DNA of 19,002 nucleotides from an uncultured Clostridia bacterium (GTDB lineage Bacteria; Bacillota_A; Clostridia; TANB77; CAG-508), in contig CANQQF010000025.1 in NCBI GenBank assembly GCA_947625985.1, positions 1 through 19,002 of the forward strand. Reading direction: 5' to 3'. How positions within the stretch are numbered: the first letter of the stretch is position 1; every line of letters starts with the position of its first letter. The translations under genes were made by a program, and so were the position numbers. This document shows positions 7,979 through 14,730 of this stretch, piece by piece. Below the pieces are notes generated by a model. The model made no database searches, had not been told where the DNA came from, and worked only from the letters and a program-made list of their open reading frames with translations.

Positions 7979-8920
7979 TTATTGTACTACACTTACTGGA
8001 AGATATCTTACTCCCCATTGTAGTGCTGCTGCATGTGAATTTACATATATATCTATTCTATTTCCTTGGATTGCTCCACCTCTATCTTCAACTACATATA
8101 TTTTTCCACCAATATTTAATTTTGTTCCAAACGCAAAATTTCCTGGTGCTGCTACTGTTCTACCTGCTGTTGCATGTGTTCCTGAAGCAGTTCTTCCTGT
8201 TGCTTTTCCGCAACATTTAGCACATGAACAATATGCTGTAATTTTATACGTTGTTCCCCCTATTACTGTTGTACTAGTATTTGCAACTCTTGCAGATGTT
8301 GTTGCTCTGGCTGTTACTTTTTTATTAACTTGTACAATTCTATTTTTAGGTTCTTTTATTACCTCTTCTTTTAATAAAGTTTTTTCTATTTCTTCTTCAT
8401 TTTGATATTTAACTTTATAAGTTGATTGTTTTATTCCATCTTCTCCTTCTTGTAATACTTTGCTTGTTGTATCTTCTGTAGAATTAGTTGTATTTTTAGT
8501 TACAGTCTCAAAAGGAATTGGTTCTTGTTCTACAATTATCTTTTCTGTAATTGGTGCATAATTTTCTAATAATTGATCTATTGAAGTTTCAACACCTTTT
8601 TCAGACACATTTGCAATTTGCACTTCTTTTTTTGATTTATTTGTTATTTTTATTGTTGTACCTGGTGTTACTTCTTCATCTAAATCTGGTGTTACTTTTT
8701 CATCTTCTTTTAAAATAATATTATTTTCTGCTAATATATCAGATACTTTGTGGTTAGTTGTTAATGCTGTTAATTCGTATCCATTTTGTAATTCGATTTT
8801 AACATCTTCAACTTGTATGCTTACGGCTAGTGTACCTATACTTGACATCACTACCAATACAAGTACTATTCCAAGTATCTTACGAATGTAGTTAGTTGTC
8901 TTAGATTGTCTCTTCTTCAT
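7979..8920 (-). CDS. DUF348-G5-3D domain cell-wall protein (YabE/RpfB-like)
   Basis: A 313-residue exported protein. Residues 1-36 hold an N-terminal membrane anchor or signal (KILGIVLVLVVMSSIGTLA). Residues about 37-95 form a single DUF348 module (HKVSDILAENNIIL, then TPGTTIKIT). Residues about 115-210 match a G5 domain (PIPFETVTK, KVLQEGEDGIKQ, TYKVKYQN). Residues 223-313 are a 3D domain with AYCSCAKCCGKATG, TASGT, VEDRGG (Glu278, Asp279) and NRIDIY (Asp290), the acidic residues of the MltA-like fold. Related proteins cleave or bind peptidoglycan in germination, resuscitation or wall turnover; catalysis here is inferred. It is monocistronic, with a near-perfect promoter at 8951-8979, AGAGGAGG 7 nt before the ATG, and a terminator at 7932-7959. 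Confidence 0.93.
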   Translation of the reverse strand: MKKRQSKTTNYIRKILGIVLVLVVMSSIGTLAVSIQVEDVKIELQNGYELTALTTNHKVSDILAENNIILKEDEKVTPDLDEEVTPGTTIKITNKSKKEVQIANVSEKGVETSIDQLLENYAPITEKIIVEQEPIPFETVTKNTTNSTEDTTSKVLQEGEDGIKQSTYKVKYQNEEEIEKTLLKEEVIKEPKNRIVQVNKKVTARATTSARVANTSTTVIGGTTYKITAYCSCAKCCGKATGRTASGTHATAGRTVAAPGNFAFGTKLNIGGKIYVVEDRGGAIQGNRIDIYVNSHAAALQWGVRYLPVSVVQ

Positions 8921-8950
8921 ACATTATCCTCCTCTTTAGCACTTACATGC

Positions 8951-8979
8951 ATTATACTTTATCTGTATATTTTTGTCAA
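8951..8979 (-). promoter_or_regulatory. consensus sigma-A promoter of the G5/3D gene
   Basis: Minus strand -35 TTGACA (8979-8974) and -10 TATAAT (8956-8951), both perfect, with a 17-bp spacer. The leader is only about 24 nt. A small 6-bp inverted repeat (8997-9002 with 9013-9018) lies just upstream. This is the strongest-looking promoter in the window. Confidence 0.88.
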
Positions 8980-9130
8980 ATTTTTCTAAAGTCTAAAACC
9001 CTAGTAATATCAAGGGTTCTATTTTATTATATTCGTGAAACCCCTTAAATATTCATGTTTTTTACAACTTTGTAAATTTTTTCAAATTTTTATTAGGGAA
9101 ATAGGCTTTTTAAATTATTTTTAAATATTA

Positions 9131-9169
9131 AAAAAACACAAATTACTTTTAAAATAATTTGTGTTTTTT
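9131..9169. terminator. terminator after htpX
   Basis: A 15-bp stem (9131-9145 with 9155-9169) and 9-nt loop, directly after the htpX stop at 9171. A-rich on one side and T-rich on the other in both orientations; on the minus strand it ends in a run of seven T. Confidence 0.92.
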
Positions 9170-9170
9170 A

Positions 9171-10070
9171 TTATTTTATATTTCTTAACGCCTCAATTCT
9201 ATCTTCTATAGAAGGATGTGTTGACCATAAACTAGAACTTTTTTTTCTTCCTTCTTTAGTATTTTCCTTAAATGGATTTACTATATACATATTTGCTGTT
9301 GCAGAATTTGCAGTTTCTAATTGATTAGGATCATTGTCTAATTTCTGTAATGCAGAAATTAATCCTTCAGGATTACGTGTTATTTCAACAGCTGTAGCAT
9401 CTGCTAAAAATTCTCTTTTTCTTGATAAAGCTAATTGCATTAATGTGCCAAAAATCGGAGATAATATTAAGAATATTAATCCTATTAACATTATAATGCC
9501 ATTTCCACTATTGTCATTATCTCTATCTCTTCCTCCCCAAAATAGCATACGTGAAACCATGTCAGATAGCATTACTACAAAACCAACCATTACAGAAACC
9601 ACAGCAGAAAGCCTTATATCATAATTTCTTATATGACTCATCTCATGTGCTATAACTCCTTCTAATTCATAATAATCAAGTTTCTCTAAGAGCCCTGTTG
9701 TAACACATATAATAGCATTTTGTGGATTTCTTCCTGTAGCAAAAGCATTTGGTTGCATATCTTCAACGACATATAATTTAGGTCTTGCTGGTAAATCTGC
9801 AGATACCATTAAAGCATCAAATATATTTACTAGTTTCATATCTTCTTCTTTTGTCGCTGGACGTGCTCTGGACATACTTAATACTATTTTATCACAATTA
9901 TAATAAGAAGCAAATGCGCTTCCTATTGAAAATACAAGTGCTATAACAATAGAAAATTCTCCTAAATCAAATGCATGACATATATAATACACAATTAATG
10001 TAATAACAAAAATAAATATTGAAACAATTAAGCCTGATTCAAATTTATTTTTTGTTTGAGTTTCAAACAT
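9171..10070 (-). CDS. htpX: HtpX-family membrane zinc metalloprotease
   Basis: A 299-residue M48 membrane protease that degrades misfolded or damaged membrane proteins. The zinc site is complete: HEMSH (His142, Glu143, His146) and third ligand Glu220 in SRKREFLADATA. Two N-terminal hydrophobic segments (about 14-33 and 39-56) and two after the HExxH (about 155-170, 190-212) fit the family topology, as do the motifs PNAFATGR and STHPSIEDRI. I place the start at ATG 10070, with AAAGGAGG 6 nt upstream; the longer reading from a TTG at 10091 would run through that ribosome binding site. It lies downstream of lemA, a widespread pairing, with a weak hairpin between them. Confidence 0.96.
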   Translation of the reverse strand: MFETQTKNKFESGLIVSIFIFVITLIVYYICHAFDLGEFSIVIALVFSIGSAFASYYNCDKIVLSMSRARPATKEEDMKLVNIFDALMVSADLPARPKLYVVEDMQPNAFATGRNPQNAIICVTTGLLEKLDYYELEGVIAHEMSHIRNYDIRLSAVVSVMVGFVVMLSDMVSRMLFWGGRDRDNDNSGNGIIMLIGLIFLILSPIFGTLMQLALSRKREFLADATAVEITRNPEGLISALQKLDNDPNQLETANSATANMYIVNPFKENTKEGRKKSSSLWSTHPSIEDRIEALRNIK

Positions 10071-10120
10071 TTTGTACCTCCTTTTCCTCAAAAGTAATTA
10101 CAAAAATCAAGATAAGAAAA

Positions 10121-10143
10121 GATTAGAGAACTACTCCCTAACC
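10121..10143 (-). terminator. weak terminator-like hairpin between lemA and htpX
   Basis: A 9-bp stem with two G-U pairs (10135-10143 with 10121-10129), loop of 5 nt, followed on the minus strand by TTTTCTT. I see no clear promoter between it and htpX, so it may only reduce htpX expression relative to lemA. Confidence 0.6.
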
Positions 10144-10155
10144 TTTTGTCTTTAC

Positions 10156-10716
10156 TTATTTACTAAAATCTACTTTTACATTTTTTCTAGCTTCTTCACT
10201 TTCTGCTTTAAATAAATCGCTAGATTGGAAGTGGAATATTCCCGCAATGATATTAGATGGGAATGTAGCTAATTTTGTATTATATAAAGTTACACTATCA
10301 TTATAAAATTGTCTAGAGAATGAAATCTTGTTTTCTGTATTTCTTAGTTCTTCTGATAATTCTGAAAAGTTTTGATTTGCTTTTAAATCTGGATAGTTTT
10401 CTGAAACAGCCATAATTGTTTTTAAAGCATTTGATAATTGTCCATCTAATGATGCTTTTTCTGATACTGTTTGAGCACTTGCCCAAGAAGTTCTAAGTTC
10501 TGTGACTTTTTCAAGTACCTCTTTCTCATGTTGCATATACCCTTTTACTGTTTCTACAAAATTAGGTATTAAGTCAAATCTTCTTTGTAACTGTACATCA
10601 ATTTGACTCCACGCATTTTCTACTTTTAATCTAGCTTTAACTAAGCCATTATATATTGCTATTATAGCGATTATTAATATAACTACAATAGCTACTATAA
10701 TTACTGTAACTGACAT
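10156..10716 (-). CDS. lemA: LemA family protein
   Basis: A 186-residue protein with one N-terminal membrane helix (VTVIIVAIVVILIIAIIAIYN) followed by the helical LemA core. Core signatures are NAWSQIDVQLQRRFDLIPN, VKGYMQHEKEVLEKVTELR, LKANQNFSELSEELRNTEN and the YNTKLATFPSNIIAGIFHFQ stretch. The family's function is unsettled; it is often linked with HtpX and membrane quality control, as here. I choose ATG 10716 because GGAGG is 8 nt upstream, whereas the TTG at 10722 is only 2 nt from it. A promoter lies at 10762-10790. Downstream, htpX follows after 85 nt and a weak hairpin. Confidence 0.95.
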   Translation of the reverse strand: MSVTVIIVAIVVILIIAIIAIYNGLVKARLKVENAWSQIDVQLQRRFDLIPNFVETVKGYMQHEKEVLEKVTELRTSWASAQTVSEKASLDGQLSNALKTIMAVSENYPDLKANQNFSELSEELRNTENKISFSRQFYNDSVTLYNTKLATFPSNIIAGIFHFQSSDLFKAESEEARKNVKVDFSK

Positions 10717-10761
10717 ATTCAACTCCTCCTTTATATATTAATTTTCATTAGTGATAATCTA

Positions 10762-10790
10762 AGAATAGCACATTTTTTTAAATTATACAA
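10762..10790 (-). promoter_or_regulatory. promoter of lemA
   Basis: Minus strand -35 TTGTAT (10790-10785), 17-bp spacer, -10 TATTCT (10767-10762). Weaker match than the others, but correctly placed in the 90-bp gap between acpS and lemA. Confidence 0.5.
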
Positions 10791-10806
10791 TATTTTGATA
10801 ATTTTT

Positions 10807-11178
10807 TTATTTTGAAGTTACAATAACATTTGCTAATGCATATAGTTTACAATGTGAGATGCTAATATCAATTTGATCTATTTCTTTTATTTCCATAAGT
10901 AATTTTACTTCTGGCTTTCCCCTATCATCATTTAATATTTCAATATCTTTCCACCCTATTGAATATTTATCATTCAAATACTCTGATATAGCTTTAAACA
11001 CCGCTTCTTTGCCCGCAAAACGTGCAGCATAATGTTGGTACTTTTGAATTTTTTTATTTTCACAATATTCTATCTCTTTTTTAGTGTAAACTCTTTCTAA
11101 AAATTTATTCCCCATTGTTTCAATACTTTGTTTTATTCTGTCTATTTCTATTATATCTGTTCCACATGTAATTTTCAT
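10807..11178 (-). CDS. acpS: holo-[acyl-carrier-protein] synthase
   Basis: A 123-residue enzyme that transfers 4'-phosphopantetheine from coenzyme A to acyl carrier protein, switching on fatty acid synthesis in the cytoplasm. Magnesium-binding Asp8 sits in GTDIIEIDRI and Glu58 in RFAGKEAVFKA, at the canonical positions; the C-terminal ISISHCKLYALANVIV also fits. Length is typical (about 120). It starts 3 nt after the tatD stop, and its AAAGGAG lies within the end of tatD, so the two are translationally close and surely co-transcribed. No clear terminator follows the stop at 10807. Confidence 0.96.
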   Translation of the reverse strand: MKITCGTDIIEIDRIKQSIETMGNKFLERVYTKKEIEYCENKKIQKYQHYAARFAGKEAVFKAISEYLNDKYSIGWKDIEILNDDRGKPEVKLLMEIKEIDQIDISISHCKLYALANVIVTSK

Positions 11179-11181
11179 ATT

Positions 11182-11970
11182 CTACTCCTTTATTTGGTAT
11201 ACAGTTTTTGCATTTTCAAAAGTTAATTGTGCAACTTCATCTATTGTCATTTGTTTTACCTGTGCAACTTTTTGTGCAATATACTTTACTTTTGTCGGAT
11301 TATTTCTTGTTCCTCTTTCTGGCTCTGGTGATAAATATGGGCTATCTGTTTCTATTAACATTCTATCATTTGGTACCATTCCAATTATTTCATCTGCATT
11401 TTTCGCATTTTTAAATGTTACTGGTCCTGCAAAAGAAATATAAAATCCTAGCTTTAATGCTTCTTTTACCAATTCTCTATTATGGGGACAACAATGAAAA
11501 ATTCCTCTTTTAACCACTTTATTTATCTTTAATATTTCTAAAGTATCATTTATTGCATCTCTACAGTGTATTGTTATCGGTAACTGAAAGTTATTGGCCA
11601 TTTTAATTTGTTCAACAAAAGCTTTTTTTTGAAGCTCTTTATTTTCCTTGTTCCAATAATAGTCTAAACCAATTTCTCCTATTGCTAAAATTTTTTTTGA
11701 ATTAATTTTACTTTTCACAATTTCCTTTAATTTATCTAAGTCTTTCCACAATTCTTGTTCAGTTTGTGGAATATCGTTTGGAGAAATTCCAGCAGTAGCA
11801 TATAGGTCGTATTTATTTGCTAACTCAATTGCTTTTTCAGTAGATTCTATACTATATCCTATTGTTACAAATTTAGAATTATTCTCTTTTATACATTGGT
11901 ATATTATCTCTTCTCTATCTTCATTAAACTTTTCATCATCTAAATGACAATGTGAATCAAATAATTGCAT
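11182..11970 (-). CDS. tatD: TatD family metal-dependent DNase/hydrolase
   Basis: A 262-residue TIM-barrel hydrolase. Metal ligands are recognisable: DSHCHLD (His7, His9), GEIGLDYYW (Glu99), IHCRDA (His135), FHCC (His159) and ETDSPYL (Asp209). Family members act as 3'-5' nucleases in DNA repair or RNA/DNA clean-up. Two spots differ from the usual text: the segment normally like GIHPHD reads GISPNDI, and the usual HCFSG reads HCCPHN. I believe this reflects a subgroup, not decay, but cannot confirm it here. Start ATG 11970 has TAGGAGG 6 nt upstream, which directly abuts the U-run of a terminator. Operon with acpS. Confidence 0.93.
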   Translation of the reverse strand: MQLFDSHCHLDDEKFNEDREEIIYQCIKENNSKFVTIGYSIESTEKAIELANKYDLYATAGISPNDIPQTEQELWKDLDKLKEIVKSKINSKKILAIGEIGLDYYWNKENKELQKKAFVEQIKMANNFQLPITIHCRDAINDTLEILKINKVVKRGIFHCCPHNRELVKEALKLGFYISFAGPVTFKNAKNADEIIGMVPNDRMLIETDSPYLSPEPERGTRNNPTKVKYIAQKVAQVKQMTIDEVAQLTFENAKTVYQIKE

Positions 11971-11984
11971 TTTTTCCTCCTAAT

Positions 11985-12012
11985 AAAAAAAGTTATCATT
12001 TATATGATAACT
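11985..12012 (-). terminator. terminator after the unknown 410-aa gene
   Basis: A 9-bp stem AGTTATCAT/ATGATAACT (11991-11999 with 12004-12012), loop of 4 nt, followed on the minus strand by a run of six or more T. It lies 4 nt past the stop at 12017, and its T-run touches the tatD ribosome binding site, so no tatD promoter fits downstream of it. Confidence 0.85.
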
Positions 12013-12016
12013 CTTT

Positions 12017-13249
12017 CTACCTTAATAATATTACAAAATTAAGAATATTAAATATTAATGTTACTATTAAAATGAATGTTATATATTTTATTCTTTTAGA
12101 ATTTTTCTCAATATTCATTTCTTTGTATAAGATATCATATTTGTTTTTCATCTTATAGTATGTATTTTCTATTTCAAATTTATTTTTAAATCGTTCATTT
12201 AATATATTTCCAATTTCTTCTTCTGTTACTTCTTGAATCCAAAGCTTTTGAGTAAAATCAACGAATTTTTTTCTTGTTTTTTGTATTTGTTTATAATTTT
12301 CTGCATTCATAAATTCATAATTTATCTTTTTTAAATATATTCTCTTATATAAATTTAATATATATGTATAGAAATACTGATTTTCAAATTCATCTGGTAA
12401 TATTGTAAAATTATTCATCTCTATGTTAGATGTGAATAATGTTGTTGCTGTTTTCGTTATTCCTAATTTTGCGTATTTCCATGCAGATATTGTCGTCGAT
12501 TTATCTTTTATATTACTATTATTATCAATAGGTAAAACATTTGCATATTTTATATAGTTGTTCTTTATAGAATCAAAGTTGTTGTCTTGATTCCACATTC
12601 GTCCATCTATGCATACATATGAATATGTTAAAAATTTCTCAGTATTTATTCCTAGTTTAACTGTTTGAATACTTGAACCTACAATATCTTTTATTATATC
12701 TATTAAACTTTTTGTTCCCTCCATATTTTCTAATGTAATATTTATATTATCATTACTACTCAAACTATCTTCTTGACTAATCTCTCTAAATTTATAATTA
12801 AAATTTACCAAATCTGAAAATTCATCACTATTTTCTATATTAGTCTTTATAACAATAAAACAAATTCCTGTATTAAAGCATATTACTTCTAATTTTTTTA
12901 TTTTAAAACTAATTCCGCTTCTATCTTTATTGTTTCTTTTAATATCTTTATCAAGCTGATATTCTAGTATTGTACAAGGAAATTGAGAAATTGCTGCAGC
13001 TCTTGTTTCAATTGGTAATTCAAGTAGTTTTTTTACTTTACTATGAGGCATACTAAAACTAGAAAATAAAAATTCTCTGACTTTTGGAGTAAAATATTTG
13101 TATAATAATAAATCTTTTTCTTTTTCAAAAGTTTTAATTTTTAATTTATTGTTTCTAAGTAACCTTAAAATATAATTTCTATATTTATCCTCTTTAACAA
13201 TATACGGATAAATAAAATATGTGTATTGATAATTCATCTTTAGTTTCAT
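12017..13249 (-). CDS. unknown tail-anchored protein, 410 aa
   Basis: I do not recognise this family. The protein is 410 residues, mostly polar, Lys/Asn/Ile-rich, with no signal peptide. The N-terminal half alternates short beta-like segments (YTYFIYPYIV, KKLEVICFNTGICFIVIKTN). The region from about 300 to 385 is predicted helical and charged (KQIQKTRKKFVDFTQ, KNKFEIENTYYKMKNKYDILYKE). One hydrophobic helix ends the chain (YITFILIVTLIFNILNFVILLR), giving a tail-anchored topology with most of the protein in the cytoplasm. The outline resembles CorA-like channels, but there is only one helix and no GMN motif, so I do not call it that. It follows the WG-repeat gene after 34 nt, has AGGAGG 6 nt before its ATG and a terminator just after it, making it the last gene of the spoIIE unit. 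Confidence 0.85.
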   Translation of the reverse strand: MKLKMNYQYTYFIYPYIVKEDKYRNYILRLLRNNKLKIKTFEKEKDLLLYKYFTPKVREFLFSSFSMPHSKVKKLLELPIETRAAAISQFPCTILEYQLDKDIKRNNKDRSGISFKIKKLEVICFNTGICFIVIKTNIENSDEFSDLVNFNYKFREISQEDSLSSNDNINITLENMEGTKSLIDIIKDIVGSSIQTVKLGINTEKFLTYSYVCIDGRMWNQDNNFDSIKNNYIKYANVLPIDNNSNIKDKSTTISAWKYAKLGITKTATTLFTSNIEMNNFTILPDEFENQYFYTYILNLYKRIYLKKINYEFMNAENYKQIQKTRKKFVDFTQKLWIQEVTEEEIGNILNERFKNKFEIENTYYKMKNKYDILYKEMNIEKNSKRIKYITFILIVTLIFNILNFVILLR

Positions 13250-13263
13250 TTTTTCCTCCTACT

Positions 13264-13281
13264 GTTTGAACTTTTTCAAAC
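13264..13281 (-). other. intercistronic hairpin before the unknown gene
   Basis: Perfect 7-bp inverted repeat GTTTGAA/TTCAAAC with a 4-nt loop between the WG-gene stop (13284) and the AGGAGG of the next gene. No U-run follows, so it is not a terminator; it may affect mRNA processing or translation. Confidence 0.45.
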
Positions 13282-13283
13282 CT

Positions 13284-14709
13284 TTAATCTTGTGTATAAT
13301 AATTCATGTTTAACTCTTTTCCTTTGTGCCATTTTCCAATAAAATCTATTTGTAAGTAATCATCTAATTCATATGTAGGTTGTAATATTACTTTTCCTTT
13401 GTTATCTATACATCCCCACTTTCCATCTTTTTTTATTCCAGCATAACCATCAGAATTTTGCTCTGTTGCATCATCATACTGATAATCTACTACAACATTA
13501 CCATCTTTATCTATAAATCCATATTTTCCATCTTGTTTACTTATAAATAGTGTATTTGATGTTAAGAATGTTGATGCTGGTTTTTCTTCAAATGCAAAAT
13601 TATAATATTTATATTCATCTCCTACTCTCATTTCTATATAATCTTTTTCATTATCCATATCCAAAAATATTCCTGAAAGCTTTTCTTCTAATTCTGAATT
13701 TAATACTTTAGCATTATATTCTTTATCTTCTATTATATAAATGTCTGCCTCTTTATTGTATGTAATTGAAGAATTTTCAAATGGTAGTATTTCTTTCTCA
13801 GAAGCATCTATAACTCCATATACATCTCCTTTTTTTGCAATTAAAGTATCTTGTTTGGCTTCCATTAAATAGTCATATGTTGCATTAATTTTTATATTTC
13901 CTGTCAAGTCCATAAATCCATACTTTCCACCTGTCTCAAATACTATTCCTGAATCTGCTGTATCAATTTCTGAAATAGAAATCACGTCATCAAATTTTTT
14001 TGTCGTAAGACTTTGTCCATTTTTATCAATTATCTTTTCTGTACCATCTTCTGTTACAACATAAAGATTATTTCCATGTACATTTTTTATTTCATCATAT
14101 TTTGCTGGCAAAACTTCATTATTTCCACTATCTATTAATCCATATTTGTCATCTTTTTTTATTATATAACCATTTGTAGTATTTCCACTAAATGTTTCTA
14201 TATCGTCATATTCTGCTGGTATAACTTGTCCACCATCTAAATCTATTAAACCATATTTCCCATCTTTCTTGACTTTTAAAATTTCTTTTTCATACCATAT
14301 TCCTTCATCTCCATCACTGTTCGCAACAGGTTCAACTTGTTCATATTCTGTGAAAATTTCTACATTTTTACTATTTAATGCTTTTGTTTTATATTCTCCT
14401 GTTTCATAGTCCACATCATATGTACATAAAAATACATCTCTTTTATTATTAGGTATTATTATTAACTCTTGATATGATGGATCTATAACTGAATTTCCGA
14501 TTAGAATCTATAACTCCCCACTTATTGTCTTTAAAACTTGTATAGTAACTTGAACTTACTATCCTTCCTGTTTCATCTCCTTTAGTTAATAAATTTTTAA
14601 TAATAAAAACTATCATAACTATAACTACTATTGCAATTATAATTGCTACTATTTTTTTTAAGTTTAATTTACCTGAAGTATAATCATCATATCTTCTTCC
14701 ACTATCCAT
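13284..14709 (-). CDS. WG-repeat membrane protein needing a +1 shift at CGG
   Basis: The gene starts at ATG 14709 (AAAGGAG 7 nt upstream), 21 nt after spoIIE. Residues 20-42 are one membrane helix (IVAIIIAIVVIVMIVFIIKNLL), followed by WG-repeat (KWG leptospira-type) modules. At codon 71 the frame reads DSN-CGG-AAA and would stop after residue 86. Skipping the C at 14499 gives DSNGNSVIDPSYQ, exactly the expected WG-repeat text, and runs on for a total of about 474 residues. Later repeats include KYGLIDLDG, KYGLIDSGN, KYGFMDLTG, VYGVIDASE, KYGFIDKDG and KWGCIDNKG. The extracellular part is likely a repeat scaffold of unknown binding. The GTG at 14414 is an artefact of the break: no ribosome binding site, and the frame is open for 28 codons upstream. 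It may be a recent pseudogene or an assembly error, but see the CGG finding. Confidence 0.85.
14497..14499 (-). other. candidate +1 frameshift site (CGG codon 71)
   Basis: In-frame CGG on the minus strand at 14499-14497. Local reading is TCT AAT CGG AAA TTC; dropping the C gives TCT AAT GGA AAT TCA, which restores the WG-repeat consensus IDSNGN. The position is well fixed because the protein text is conserved directly before and after it. Confidence 0.72.
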
Positions 14710-14730
14710 ACATTTCTCCTTTTACAGTAT

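Noticed and set aside
10071..10091. htpX start at TTG 10091
   Set aside because: It would place the AAAGGAGG ribosome binding site inside the coding region; ATG 10070 gives the usual family length.
12017..13249. CorA-type magnesium channel
   Set aside because: Only one C-terminal helix is present and the GMN motif is missing; similarity is just overall outline.
5150..14499. CGG reassigned to another amino acid
   Set aside because: Any amino acid at CGG leaves the downstream frame closing within about 15 codons; only a +1 skip gives the family-consistent proteins.
14415..14709. Two independent genes (86-aa membrane protein and 376-aa WG protein)
   Set aside because: The second has no ribosome binding site, its frame is open for 28 codons before the GTG, and WG-repeat text continues across the break.
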